Below are positions 50,964 to 59,553 of a DNA stretch of 64,000 nt, piece by piece; the stretch's first letter is position 1; every line of letters starts with the position of its first letter. The DNA is taken from assembly GCA_036497285.1 (NCBI GenBank), contig DASXJR010000104.1, positions 1 through 64,000 on the forward strand. Reading direction: 5' to 3'. Made by a program: the position numbers and the translations under genes. Under the pieces are notes generated by a model that had not been told where the DNA came from, did not search any database, and saw nothing but the letters and a program-made list of their open reading frames with translations. The DNA comes from RYN-133 sp036497285. Its GTDB lineage: Bacteria > Actinomycetota > Actinomycetes > Mycobacteriales > Jatrophihabitantaceae.

Positions 50964-51545
50964 GTGCGCAAGGTCGTCCTCTACACCCTGACATCCCTCG
51001 ATGGGGCGGTCGACGACCCACGCCGTTACTTCCCCGACACCGAACCAGACTTGAACGGGCCGCCGGTGTTCGACTCGGTGATGATCGACCTCGAGGCGCA
51101 ACTGATCCGCGACCAGGACGCGGTGCTGCTCGGTCGCAACATGTACGACGAATGGTCGCGCTACTGGCCCAGGTCCGACGAGCAGCCGTTCGCGGACTTC
51201 ATCAACGGCGTCAAGAAGTACGTCGTCACCTCGAGTCCGCTGGCCCATTCGTGGGGCGACTCGGAAGCAGTGACCGGTCCGATCGCGGAGTTCCTCGGTG
51301 CGCTCAAGGCTCGCCCAGGCGGTGACATCGGAGTCCACGGCAGCATCGAGTTGGCACGATCGCTACTCGCCGCGGGACTGGTGGACGAGTTGCAATTGGC
51401 GGTCGGTCCTGTCCTGGACCCCACGGGCCGGCGTTTGTTCGAACACCTCAAGGAGTGGGTGCGGTTGCAGCTGCTCGACGTCACCCCGACACCGAGCGGC
51501 ACTGTCTGGCTCAACTACCGGCTGGTTGCACACACATCCGACTGA
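50964..51545 (+). CDS. Dihydrofolate reductase/RibD C-terminal-domain protein
   Basis: A 193-aa DHFR-fold protein of the RibD C-terminal type: KVVLYTLTSLDGAVDDP, LLGRNMYDEWSRYWP, FINGVKKYVVTSSP, then GDIGVHGSIELARSLLAAGL and VDELQLAVGPVLDPTGRRLF. Many such proteins are uncharacterised NADPH reductases. GTG 50964 is 4 nt after the YCII stop. It may form a two-gene operon with it. Confidence 0.83.
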   Translation: MRKVVLYTLTSLDGAVDDPRRYFPDTEPDLNGPPVFDSVMIDLEAQLIRDQDAVLLGRNMYDEWSRYWPRSDEQPFADFINGVKKYVVTSSPLAHSWGDSEAVTGPIAEFLGALKARPGGDIGVHGSIELARSLLAAGLVDELQLAVGPVLDPTGRRLFEHLKEWVRLQLLDVTPTPSGTVWLNYRLVAHTSD

Positions 51546-51568
51546 ACCGCTTCGCGGCACACTGGCCC

Positions 51569-51799
51569 GTGCACGATCTTCGCCCGATGCGATCGTCAGT
51601 CGGGTGCCTGCCACGATGGGTCTCGCCCGGTGCGCCCGAGAGTCTGGTCGAGCCGGGTCGCACGTTCGGGAACGCTTACCTGCGGACCGAACGGTCGCCC
51701 GCCGAACAGCTCGAAGAACTGGTCCACCAGGTCCAGGCGGGCATCGTCGACGCGCAGGCTCTGGTCAGCTGGTCGAGCTGGTCCGGGATCGCAGCGTGA
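51569..51799 (+). CDS. Doubtful small hypothetical frame
   Basis: A 76-codon frame in the 433-nt gap between the DHFR-like gene and the serine protease. One part (SPAEQLEELVHQVQAGIVDA) looks helical and protein-like, but no family is recognised and no clear ribosome site is seen. The rest of the gap shows nothing beyond a CGGTGAT/ATCACCG inverted pair (51921-51948) before the protease. Confidence 0.2.
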   Translation: MHDLRPMRSSVGCLPRWVSPGAPESLVEPGRTFGNAYLRTERSPAEQLEELVHQVQAGIVDAQALVSWSSWSGIAA

Positions 51800-51978
51800 T
51801 GCTGCGACCCCGGCGCGCGTTCCAGCCGTTGGGGGCTCCTTCGGCGGTGTTCCAGATCAGCGTTCCGTGGCTTGATCCCAGATCGGGTCTTTCCTAGTTG
51901 TCGGACGGTGACGTATGTTCCGGTGATTCCCCGCCGAACCGATCACCGAAGCGTTGTCCGAACTGCTGGGAGGGCCGG

Positions 51979-52914
51979 ATGTTCAAGAAGATTATTGTGG
52001 CGGTCACCGCCGCGCTGAGTCTCGCGTTTCTGGCCCCGGCGGTGCCGGCCGGAGCGATCACCAATGGCCAGCCCGACAACGGCGCCCACCCGTACGTGGG
52101 TGAGTTGCTGTTCTACGTCCCGGACGAGGCGGACCCCCGGTTCACTGACCCAGGTTCCTGGTTCACCTGTTCGGGAACGCTGCTGAACAGCACGATCGTG
52201 GTAACCGCCGGCCACTGCACGTATGGGGTGGGGCACAACGGGGTCTCAACCACTGCCGGAGGAGGCTCGGGGTCCGGCGGGAACGACGTCTGGATCGACT
52301 TCAACGAGGCGCCCGACTTCAGCATCCTGCCGCCGAGTTCCACGTTTGCGCCGAACAACAACGCCGGACGGTATGTGGCGTGGCGAAACGCGTTGAACGC
52401 GTCGTCCCAATGGCACCGGGCCACGGCTTTCCCGCACCCCCAGTTCGACCCGGCTGCGTTCTTCGAGCACGACGCAGGGGTACTGCGTCTGAACATGCCG
52501 GTGAACATGTCGACCTACGGAACGCTGCCTACCCTCGGGCTGCTCGACCGGATCTTCCCGAACAAGAGCCAGCACTTCACTCCGGTGGGGTACGGCTTGG
52601 AGAAGTCCGGGCCCAAGATCCAGCTCGGCGGCGACACCCGGCGCACCGCGGATGCGATTCTCGTGAATCTCAACGGCGTGTCCGGGGTCGGTAAGGGCGT
52701 TGCGGCCCGCTTCTCCAACGACAACGGCACCGCACACCGCGGGGGAACCTGCTTCGGCGATTCGGGAGGCCCGATCCTGGTGAAGGGCACGACAACCGTT
52801 ACCGCGGTCAACTCCTTCGGGATCAGTTCGACCTGCACCGGGAGTACGAACGCCTACCGCCTCGACCAACCGGACGACCTGGCCTTCCTCGCCGGCTTCG
52901 GCGTCACCCCGTAG
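51979..52914 (+). CDS. Secreted trypsin-like serine protease
   Basis: A 311-aa S1-family protease. A signal peptide (residues 1-26, ending AGA) is followed by ITNGQPDNGAHPYVG, the chymotrypsin-like mature start. The catalytic triad is His79 (VVTAGHC), Asp165 (EHDAGVLRL) and Ser262 (CFGDSGGP). GGGAGGG precedes ATG 51979 closely. Extracellular action is inferred. Confidence 0.87.
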   Translation: MFKKIIVAVTAALSLAFLAPAVPAGAITNGQPDNGAHPYVGELLFYVPDEADPRFTDPGSWFTCSGTLLNSTIVVTAGHCTYGVGHNGVSTTAGGGSGSGGNDVWIDFNEAPDFSILPPSSTFAPNNNAGRYVAWRNALNASSQWHRATAFPHPQFDPAAFFEHDAGVLRLNMPVNMSTYGTLPTLGLLDRIFPNKSQHFTPVGYGLEKSGPKIQLGGDTRRTADAILVNLNGVSGVGKGVAARFSNDNGTAHRGGTCFGDSGGPILVKGTTTVTAVNSFGISSTCTGSTNAYRLDQPDDLAFLAGFGVTP

Positions 52915-53050
52915 CCTGCGACTGCACGCCGGCGAGGGTCTTGACCCGACCTCGGGTCGGGGAAGCGCAGGTACGCCGGCCAGGCGCGGACCGTCCGCAT
53001 GCGGTCAGATTAGAGCGAGTGGCAAGTGCGGTGTGCCCTCCATGCCGCGA

Positions 53051-53251
53051 TCAGACGGAACCGCTGAAACCGCCGCCGGCCAGTCCGGCGCCGAGATTCT
53101 TGCCGTCGAAATTACCGGGATCGACCTCGGTCTTGTCCTTGCCGCAGCGGCGGCAGCGTTGGTAGCGGGTGCCGTCGTCGGTGGATTCGTCTTGCCAGTC
53201 GTGGTGCAGGTTGAGCCGGGACCGTAACGGCCGGCGTTGTCCTGGCGTCAT
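53051..53251 (-). CDS. Small zinc-ribbon protein (copy 1)
   Basis: A 66-aa protein with RLNLHHDWQDESTDDGTRYQ then RCRRCGKDK, a small zinc-knuckle-like motif (C-x-x-C plus His residues). The rest is Gly-rich. Starts at ATG 53251; GTG 53263 is possible. The first half is about 95% identical in DNA to the module inside the gene at 53384-53824, so it is a duplicated unit. Function unknown. Confidence 0.62.
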   Translation of the reverse strand: MTPGQRRPLRSRLNLHHDWQDESTDDGTRYQRCRRCGKDKTEVDPGNFDGKNLGAGLAGGGFSGSV

Positions 53252-53578
53252 AATGCGGGACACCCGTCGGGAGCCCCGTTTGGTTCCACCGGAACTGCTG
53301 CGCGTGCAGTTGCAGGACCTCTCGCTGCGGCCACGCGGCTCGACGTCTCCGATCGGAACGAGTCCTCGGGCTGGCAGTGGGTTCTATCCACCACCCACCA
53401 CGAACCCATGCCTGGCTATGGCCTCCACGTTGTCGTCGCCTGTGGTGACCGGTCCGGTCGCGTCTTTGCCGCAGCGGCGGCAGCGTTGGAAGCGGGTGCC
53501 GTTGTCGGTGGATTCGTCGTGCCAGTCGTGGTGCAGGTTGAGCCGGCACCGTAACGGCCGGCATTGTCGTGGCGTCAT
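53139..53578. repeat. Direct repeat of 113 bp (53139-53251 and 53466-53578)
   Basis: Two 113-bp copies, offset by 327 bp, with six mismatches counted by eye (about 95% identity). Each encodes, on the minus strand, the same N-terminal MTP..RCRRCGKD module. The 132-bp spacer between the two genes is not repeated. This points to a recent tandem duplication. Confidence 0.85.
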
Positions 53579-53824
53579 GTCGATTCCCTCCAGGGTGGAC
53601 GTCCGGCCGACGGCGCTGCGGACCGCCAGCCGCAGCGATACGCAACCGGCCAACACGTGACCGGTGTAGCGCGCCTGCTCGATGCGCGACATCCCGTAGA
53701 GATCGGCGATGAACTCCTCCTCGTACCGTGCCCGGGCAGACCTGGGCAGCACCGGGACCGAGGCTGCGATCAGGGCACGAGCCCACCAGGTCGGGGGCCG
53801 CTGCCAGGTCGCCGCCGTGGGCAT
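53384..53824 (-). CDS. Membrane-proximal protein with C-terminal zinc-ribbon module, PadR-linked
   Basis: A 146-aa protein: N-terminal ARALIAASVPVLPRSARARY then EEEFIADLYGMSRIEQARYT resembles small helical proteins encoded after PadR genes; the C-terminus carries RLNLHHDWHDESTDNGTRFQ then RCRRCGKD, nearly identical to the copy at 53051-53251. It begins one base after the PadR stop. An internal ATG (53578) with GGAGGG 7 nt upstream could give the module alone as a 64-aa protein, like copy 1. Confidence 0.6.
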   Translation of the reverse strand: MPTAATWQRPPTWWARALIAASVPVLPRSARARYEEEFIADLYGMSRIEQARYTGHVLAGCVSLRLAVRSAVGRTSTLEGIDMTPRQCRPLRCRLNLHHDWHDESTDNGTRFQRCRRCGKDATGPVTTGDDNVEAIARHGFVVGGG

Positions 53825-53825
53825 T

Positions 53826-54149
53826 TCATGCCCCCTGACCCAGTGCCGGCGACGGCATGCCCTGCGGCCGCCGGGCGCGGACGCGCGCGAGTGCCGCCCG
53901 GGCGTCCTCGGCACCTTCGCCGGTGAGCCGGTAATACCGGCGGGCGGGCCGGCCCTCGGTGCTCGGGTCGATGTCCTCCCAGCGGGATTCGAGCCAGCCG
54001 TGCCCTTCCAACCGGGCCAGCAGCGGATGCACGGTGCCACTGGCCAAGCCGGCCGCACCGCCGATCTCCAGTCCGTACAGCTCGCGGTCCGGGTCCTCGA
54101 GGAGCACCTGGAGCACCAGTTGCAGCGGGATCGTCATCCGCATCGCCAT
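53826..54149 (-). CDS. PadR-family transcriptional regulator
   Basis: A 107-aa PadR protein: LQLVLQVLLEDPDRELYGLE, IGGAAGLASGTVHPLLARLE, WLESRWEDIDPSTEGRPARR, YYRLTGEGAEDARAAL. The winged helix is complete and the C-terminal helix short (PadR-s2 type). It probably represses its own operon, which contains the zinc-ribbon protein. ATG 54149 lies next to a palindromic element. Confidence 0.88.
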   Translation of the reverse strand: MAMRMTIPLQLVLQVLLEDPDRELYGLEIGGAAGLASGTVHPLLARLEGHGWLESRWEDIDPSTEGRPARRYYRLTGEGAEDARAALARVRARRPQGMPSPALGQGA

Positions 54150-54156
54150 GCTCGTA

Positions 54157-54179
54157 ACCTACTAAGGGGCTAGGTAGGT
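54157..54179. promoter_or_regulatory. Putative PadR operator
   Basis: An imperfect palindrome ACCTACTA ... TAGGTAGGT (arms ACCTAC 54157-54162 and GTAGGT 54174-54179) lies about 8 nt upstream of the PadR start. PadR proteins bind short inverted repeats near their own promoters, so this is a good candidate site. Not verified. Confidence 0.45.
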
Positions 54180-54210
54180 CACAAGGTAGTCGCATGTATT
54201 CGTCGTGTTC

Positions 54211-54385
54211 CTACGGGTTGCCCGGAAGTTGGTCGCGCTGCCACGTCGCCCTCGCCTTCTGGCGCGGCTTCGCGTGCGGCTTTGATCGCGTAGGCGGCCG
54301 CGCCGAGTTCGTGCGCGGCGACATGTGCGATTGCCTGACGTGGTCGAGGGTCCTCCGGTCGGCACCCCTTCCATACGGCAAAAGG
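54211..54385 (-). pseudogene. Imm-5-like immunity protein remnant
   Basis: The frame around 54352 reads DPRPRQAI then directly AHVAAHELGAAAYAIKAARE, which in Imm-5-like proteins are separated by about 50 residues; this suggests an internal deletion. A +1 frame change brings WQRDQLPGNP and a TAG stop (54211-54213), the usual C-terminal WQxxxLP motif. So it has an internal deletion and a frameshift. The family identification is from memory of the motif order. Confidence 0.5.
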
Positions 54386-54500
54386 GTCACTACTGATGAC
54401 GCGCCCGGTGTGACACGGCGTCGAGGTCCATGTATCAGGCATTGCTCGGAGACGTCCTAGTCAACGAACAGATGAACGCCTGTCGTATAAGGGGATTGAG

Positions 54501-54710
54501 ATGTACCAGTTCACGCCGGCACGTGCCGACCAGCACCGCGCCGACCTGATGACCGCTGCCCACCACGCTCGCGATCAGCGGGCCGCTCGAACTAGGCGTC
54601 GCCACCGACCGTGGCTGCGGGTGTGGCGTCGGTCGTGGGTGACCACGGTCGCGGACACCGCGCCTGCTGGGACGGTGGCCCGAAAGAAGCTGAGCTCGCG
54701 GGTCGTTTAA
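54501..54710 (+). CDS. Small basic hypothetical protein
   Basis: A 69-aa Arg-rich frame, MYQFTPARADQHRADLMTAA onward, with AAGGGGA about 9 nt upstream of ATG 54501. It resembles short Arg-rich actinobacterial proteins in composition only. The rest of the gap 54386-54769 shows nothing else recognisable. Translation is plausible but unproved. Confidence 0.4.
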   Translation: MYQFTPARADQHRADLMTAAHHARDQRAARTRRRHRPWLRVWRRSWVTTVADTAPAGTVARKKLSSRVV

Positions 54711-54769
54711 GGAGAATGTGTGGCTCCCGCTTCGACGGTCCAACGGTTGGACGGAGTTGCCGGCCTCGG

Positions 54770-56035
54770 TCACGGCGGACACTCTTCGATTTGCCCGGCC
54801 CTGACGGCGCGGGCTGGAAGTGTCCGCGCGAGCCAGGGGAGCGTGCTCAAGGCGAACGTCGCGCTGACAGCGACGACGAGCCACGGCAACCACGTCGCCA
54901 CGGCGAACAGCGCAACGACCAGGGGAGCGAGCAGGCCCGCGGTGGTGAAGGCGTATTGAAAGGTTGCCAAGTACCGTCCACGCGATTGTGGCGGGGCGGC
55001 CGCTTCGGCGATCGCGTTCACGCGGGACTCAGCGAACAGTGACCCGGCGATGAGAAACGGAGTCGAGCCGAGCAGCCACGCTGCGGCCCACTCGCCAGGC
55101 ACGACGTCGGCGGTCGCGGCCAGTAGGCACCAGAGGAGGTAGAACGCGGCGCCGGTACCCAGAGCTGTGGTGCGCGACCTGCCGGCCGTCGCACGGACGA
55201 CCCGACTGGTCAGCGTGCTGGTTGCTGCGGTCAGCATGGCGAGGCATACACCCGGCACCCATCCGGGAGTGTGCAGGACGGTCAGCGCGTACACCGGCAG
55301 CCCGACGAGGAAGACGTCGGTGACGAGGGCGAGCAGGGCGACAGTCCCGATCAGCCCCAGGAACGGTCGGTCACTAATGACACGCCCTGGTCGTTGCGCC
55401 CCGTCCGATCCGAAGTCATGACGCGTGTGCAGGCGCGCACCCTTTCCCGGGTGGACGAGAAGGGCAAGCAGACCCGCCGCGGCCACGAACGAGAGCGCGT
55501 CGACGCCCACCGCGATCCGCAGACCAGTCGTGGTCGTCAGAGTCAGCAGCAGTCCGGCAATCAGGCTGCCCGCGCCGAAGGCACCAGCGCGGGCCATGCC
55601 GACCACCGCGAAGGCGTGGTCCTTGGGACCCGCACCGACCACCGAAGAGATCAACGCGAACAACGCGCTGTAGAAGGTCTGCGTGCCGGCGGCAACCAGC
55701 GCGGCGGCCAGCACGGTGAGCACAATGGCGTGCGCGAGCAGGTAGCACAGCATCCCTGCCGCCTGGACCAGCATCGAGACGACGACAACCGCCAGTGGCC
55801 CGACGCGATCAACCACCCGGCTCACCAACGCAGGGGCAAGCAGACCGACAAACGTGCCAACGGTCAGCAGCGTTCCGGCCGTGCCGACTGACAGGCCGAC
55901 ACCTCGCACGATGAATACGACGGTGAGTGGCAGGAACATGCCTGATCCGAGGTTGTCCACCACCAGTCCGGCAATCAGACCGCCGCGGTGGCTTCGCCGG
56001 GTATTCGCCCCGGACGCAGCCAACCCAACACTCAT
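54770..56035 (-). CDS. Major facilitator superfamily transporter
   Basis: A 421-aa membrane transporter with about 12 hydrophobic helices (for example GGLIAGLVVDNLGSGMFLPL, PALVSRVVDRVGPLAVVVVS, FLGLIGTVALLALVTDVFLV). Loop 2-3 carries SRVVDRVG, an MFS motif A-like segment. Substrate unknown. ATG 56035 is used; GTG 56065 is possible. The long upstream frame from 56242 is noise. Confidence 0.8.
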   Translation of the reverse strand: MSVGLAASGANTRRSHRGGLIAGLVVDNLGSGMFLPLTVVFIVRGVGLSVGTAGTLLTVGTFVGLLAPALVSRVVDRVGPLAVVVVSMLVQAAGMLCYLLAHAIVLTVLAAALVAAGTQTFYSALFALISSVVGAGPKDHAFAVVGMARAGAFGAGSLIAGLLLTLTTTTGLRIAVGVDALSFVAAAGLLALLVHPGKGARLHTRHDFGSDGAQRPGRVISDRPFLGLIGTVALLALVTDVFLVGLPVYALTVLHTPGWVPGVCLAMLTAATSTLTSRVVRATAGRSRTTALGTGAAFYLLWCLLAATADVVPGEWAAAWLLGSTPFLIAGSLFAESRVNAIAEAAAPPQSRGRYLATFQYAFTTAGLLAPLVVALFAVATWLPWLVVAVSATFALSTLPWLARTLPARAVRAGQIEECPP

Positions 56036-56275
56036 CGAGGCGACTCTAGCGACAAGATCGTCCACACCTCGAACAACGCCCTGAGAGGGAGGGCAAGGAC
56101 ATGAACACAACACGTAGCCCACGGCGACGGCTCGCCGATCGCGAGCTGAAGCAAGCTGGGCAGCCGCAGTCGAGATGGGCCTTGTTGCTGTGTAACCACG
56201 ACTGCGGTCCCGATCCCGGCCGAGGGCGGCGACGACCAGCAACCGCAGCCTCCACCGGCGCCGGAATCTGCCCTC

Positions 56276-56656
56276 CTACGCCAATTCAGCCATTTGCTGG
56301 ACCGACCGTGACAGGAGGCAGAACTCGTTGCCCTCCGGATCGGCCAGCACCACCCAGCTCGCGTCGGCCGGCTGTCCGACGTCCACCGGCCGCGCTCCTA
56401 ACGTGATCAGCCGGTCGAGCTCATCAGCCGTTGACAGTCCGTCAGCGCGCAGATCGAAGTGCAGCCGGTTCTGTACTGTCTTCGCATCGGGTACGACGAA
56501 GATGTCGATCGTCGGCCACGATCCCTCGGCGTCGCCGATTGTGATGCCGTCGGGCTCTCGCTCGAGCACGCTCCAGCCGAGTACTGCACACCAGAAGTCG
56601 GCTACCACCTCGGGGTCGACGGCATTGATCACGATGGCGGCGAGTCGGCTCGGCAT
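56276..56656 (-). CDS. VOC (glyoxalase-like) family protein
   Basis: A 126-aa VOC protein: AIVINAVDPEVVADFWCAVL, GWSVLEREPDGITIGD, NRLHFDLRADGLSTADELDR and VLADPEGNEFCLL. The metal-ligand His and Glu positions are seen. Members include glyoxalases and antibiotic-binding proteins; the substrate is unknown. It lies 4 nt after the CPBP gene on the same strand. Confidence 0.85.
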   Translation of the reverse strand: MPSRLAAIVINAVDPEVVADFWCAVLGWSVLEREPDGITIGDAEGSWPTIDIFVVPDAKTVQNRLHFDLRADGLSTADELDRLITLGARPVDVGQPADASWVVLADPEGNEFCLLSRSVQQMAELA

Positions 56657-56660
56657 TCGG

Positions 56661-57539
56661 TCATTGTCTCTTTCGCCCGACACCGACTCGGAGCGATGTG
56701 ATGACGACGACCGCAACGCCAACCGCAGCAACGGCGTGCAGAACGGCGTCGAACTGTCGCGCCGAACCGGGAGATGTCTGCGCTGCCACGGCGAGGAAGT
56801 CGTAGCACCAATGGCCGATCACCAACGGCCACACCGAGCCGGCCCAGCGGTAGACCAGATACGCACCCGGAACCCAGATCAGCACGAACACGCTGCCCCA
56901 CAGGTAGTACAGGTGCACGAGCAGCCGCAACACGACCATTGCGGCAATCGCCGTCGGCACCGCCCACCGGCCATCGCGGCCGCGGGCGGCGAACGCGTGC
57001 TCGATCACGGCAGCGGCCAGTGCGACCAGCGTGATCTCTTCGGTGAAGCCGGCGGCGGTTGCCGCCGCGCCGGTTACGAGGAACGAGCCGACGCCGCTGC
57101 CCACCTGCGTGTACGCGGCGTGCGCAAGATGCCAGGTGGAGACGACGGAACCACCGACCCAGCTGCTCGCCGCCGCGACCGCCACGTACACCGCTGAAGC
57201 CCCGAGAAGCCCGCCCGCAATCGGACGCGTCGGTTTCCGACTCAAACGCATGCGGTCTGTCACGAGCGGTGCATGCCGCGGAAGCCGGCGCAGCACGACG
57301 ATCACCACGACGCTTACGGTGAACACGTCCCACTCGAGCGCCGCGACGCGATCGGTCCAGGCGACCGGGACGGGCGGGGGAGTGAGACCCATGAGGGCCC
57401 GGATAGACGTGACGACACCCGGCCCGAACACCGACAAGTACACGCCGACGAGGGTCGCTGCGCCGACGACCAGCTGGCGGCGAGCATTGCAGGCCGAGGG
57501 GACGGACGCTTGCAGCGCCTCGCTCGGCCGGGACGGCAC
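56661..57539 (-). CDS. CPBP intramembrane metalloprotease family protein
   Basis: A 292-aa membrane protein with about seven helices. The CPBP motifs are AGFTEEITLVALAAAVIE (EE), LRLLVHLYYLWGS (His) and VIGHWCYDFLAV (His). GTG 57539 starts it. Such proteins cleave membrane substrates, sometimes in bacteriocin self-immunity. In this window no bacteriocin gene is seen. Confidence 0.82.
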   Translation of the reverse strand: MPSRPSEALQASVPSACNARRQLVVGAATLVGVYLSVFGPGVVTSIRALMGLTPPPVPVAWTDRVAALEWDVFTVSVVVIVVLRRLPRHAPLVTDRMRLSRKPTRPIAGGLLGASAVYVAVAAASSWVGGSVVSTWHLAHAAYTQVGSGVGSFLVTGAAATAAGFTEEITLVALAAAVIEHAFAARGRDGRWAVPTAIAAMVVLRLLVHLYYLWGSVFVLIWVPGAYLVYRWAGSVWPLVIGHWCYDFLAVAAQTSPGSARQFDAVLHAVAAVGVAVVVITSLRVGVGRKRQ

Positions 57540-57575
57540 GCGCTCAGCTTGTCACGCGGCGCAACGCGTCGTCCC

Positions 57576-58595
57576 CTACTCGCCGACCGGACGTGCGGGG
57601 ACCGGTGTGCTCTCGGGTTCAGCCGCAAGTTGCCGGAGCGCGTGCAGCTGTGCGGGCGTACCGAGAGCAATGAAGATCGTGCGCGCTTGGATCACTGCCT
57701 GATCCGACGGGTTCGGTTCGAACGCCGCAGAGGCGGTGCGGCGCAGGGCGAGCAAGACCACGCCCGTCCGCTTCGGCAATGCACTTTCTCCAACAGTGCG
57801 ATCACACAACACCGAGGTCGCACCCACCTCGATCTGCTCGATCCGGAAGTCGAGCGACTCGTCGTGCATCACCACGTCGAGGAACTCGGCGACGTCCGGT
57901 TGCAGCGCGAACGCGGCCATGCGACGGCCACCGATCAATTGCGGATTGACAACGCGGTCGGCGCCGGCTCGAAGCAGCTTCGCGGTGGACTCCTCGGAGC
58001 GGGCCCGGGCAATGATCGTGATATCCGGCCGCAATGCGCGTGTCGACAGCGTGACGTACACGTTGTCCGCGTCGGTGTCGATCGCGGCGACCAATGCTCT
58101 GGCCCGGTGGACGCCCGCTGAGATCAGGACTTCGTCGTCGCTGATGTCGCCGAGCACGTGCGGGAAGCCGACCCCCTCGAGGCGCGAGGGGTCGCGGTCC
58201 ACGACGACCGCGTGCTGATCCGTCGAGACGAGATGTGTGGCGACGGCGCGGCCGACCCGACCCCACCCGCAGATGATCACGTGGTCGTGCATGCGTGCGA
58301 TCGCCCGGTCCATACGTCGAGCCTCCATGTGTTGTTGCAGGTGCCCTTCGACGATTGCCTCGAGGAGCTGTGTCAACGCGTACAACGCCGTGCCGACACC
58401 GGCCAGGATGATGGCGATCGTGAACACCTTGCCGCTGGACGACAACGGTCTGACCTCGCGGAACCCGACCGTGGTCACAGTGGTCACCGTCTGATAGATC
58501 GCGTCCAACAGGCCGAAGCCGAGCAGCACGTAGCCCACCGTCCCGATCAACAGAACGATGAGCAGCGCTCCCAGCGCAGTCCAGATCCGTCGCAC
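57576..58595 (-). CDS. Potassium channel with TrkA-N (RCK) domain
   Basis: A 339-aa two-helix K+ channel. Helix 1 is ALLIVLLIGTVGYVLLGFG, the pore has TVTTVGFREV (selectivity filter TTVGF), then helix 2. RCK (HVIICGWGRVGRAVATHL) and TrkA_C (IEQIEVGATSVLCDRTVGES) follow. GAGGAGG lies before GTG 58595. It gates K+ in response to a ligand, unidentified. Confidence 0.9.
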   Translation of the reverse strand: MRRIWTALGALLIVLLIGTVGYVLLGFGLLDAIYQTVTTVTTVGFREVRPLSSSGKVFTIAIILAGVGTALYALTQLLEAIVEGHLQQHMEARRMDRAIARMHDHVIICGWGRVGRAVATHLVSTDQHAVVVDRDPSRLEGVGFPHVLGDISDDEVLISAGVHRARALVAAIDTDADNVYVTLSTRALRPDITIIARARSEESTAKLLRAGADRVVNPQLIGGRRMAAFALQPDVAEFLDVVMHDESLDFRIEQIEVGATSVLCDRTVGESALPKRTGVVLLALRRTASAAFEPNPSDQAVIQARTIFIALGTPAQLHALRQLAAEPESTPVPARPVGE

Positions 58596-58695
58596 GGCTG
58601 CCTCCTCGGCGCGCCGTCCCAGCGCACGTCAATCATCCGACCGAACCGTCGAACGCGGTGCGGGCCTTTGGTCCTCCGCCAGGCCGTCGAGATCG

Positions 58696-58932
58696 TCAGG
58701 CGCGGATTGCAATGCCGTGGTCGATGTCGTCGGTGAGGATCTCGAACAGCGCGCGGTTGTGCGTGCGCAGCACCTCGGACTGTCCACTGCGCCGGTCGCG
58801 CACGGTGAGCTCTGCGGCTGTGTGCTCGCGACCCCAATTGTGGTTCTGGCTGCCGATCCACCTGCGCGTGTCGATGGTGCGCCCACCGACGGTGTACGCG
58901 CCGGCGAACCGAGCAAGCGGCAGCGGCACCAA
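58696..58932 (-). pseudogene. CrtC/AttH-like lipocalin remnant with internal deletion
   Basis: A 78-aa frame reads PLPLARFAGAYTVGGRTIDT then RRWIGSQNHNWGREHT, a mid-gene motif of hydroxyneurosporene synthase/AttH-like proteins, fused directly to AAELTVRDRRSGQSEVLRTH and LFEILTDDIDHGI, their C-terminus. About 100 residues between, and the whole N-terminus, are missing. The rest of the 370-nt gap shows nothing else. Confidence 0.5.
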
Positions 58933-58965
58933 GCTGGGACGAGCGTAGAGCGTGTCGACGTCCGA

Positions 58966-59553
58966 CTATTGAGCCACTGCGCGACCGACCACCATCGCCT
59001 CGAGAACCGCGCCGGAGAACGTCGCTGCGATCTCCGGATCGAGCTGTATCCCCACACCGTCCAACACGCGGGTGAAGAACGATCGCGCGGCGACGGCGAA
59101 CACCAGATCGGCGATGTCCGCATCGGCAAGCCCGACGGCGCGCAACCGGTCGATATCAGCACGCTCGATCAGCATGGCGTTGGTCGCGAGCTTGGTCCCG
59201 AAGTCATAGACCGCACGATCCTGCTCCGAAAGTGCCGACCCACTCGGGTCGAGCGCGATCGAACGCATTGTCTCTTCGTCGCCGCACACGTCACGCAGGA
59301 ACGTCGAGTGCGCCGCGGTGCAGTACGTCGAGTGCAGGGCGCGCGAGGCCGCAATCGTGACGATCTCGAAGCGGCGCCGGTCCATACTCTCGCGCACGGT
59401 CACGTTGAGCGCGTTCCACGCCTGCGCGACGTCCGGACGGTGTGAGAAGGCGAGCGCGAAATTCGGCAGGAAACCCCATTGCTGCCTTGTGTGCTCGTAG
59501 TACTCCGCCAACGGGCCGGTCGCGTCCGGCTCGGCTATTTCGGCAATTAACAT
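58966..59553 (-). CDS. Carboxymuconolactone decarboxylase (AhpD-like) family protein
   Basis: A 195-aa CMD-fold protein: FEIVTIAASRALHSTYCTAA and HSTFL give the CxxxH motif (Cys, His), then DIADLVFAVAARSFFTRVLD. Likely a thiol-active peroxidase-like or decarboxylase-like enzyme. ATG 59553 touches the GYD-protein stop (TAGATG), so they form one operon. Confidence 0.82.
   Translation of the reverse strand: MLIAEIAEPDATGPLAEYYEHTRQQWGFLPNFALAFSHRPDVAQAWNALNVTVRESMDRRRFEIVTIAASRALHSTYCTAAHSTFLRDVCGDEETMRSIALDPSGSALSEQDRAVYDFGTKLATNAMLIERADIDRLRAVGLADADIADLVFAVAARSFFTRVLDGVGIQLDPEIAATFSGAVLEAMVVGRAVAQ

Noticed and set aside
51921..51948. CGGTGAT...ATCACCG inverted pair before the serine protease
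   Set aside because: Seven-base arms with a 14-nt spacer are weak; may be an operator but unsupported.
53112..53786. 224-codon minus-strand frame with internal repeats (PAVTVPAQPAPRLARRIHR)
   Set aside because: It is an out-of-frame reading of the duplicated zinc-ribbon DNA; the repeat comes from the 113-bp duplication.
56101..56406. 101-codon plus-strand frame with a good ribosome site
   Set aside because: It runs into the opposite-strand VOC gene and has low-complexity Pro/Arg content; not enough support.
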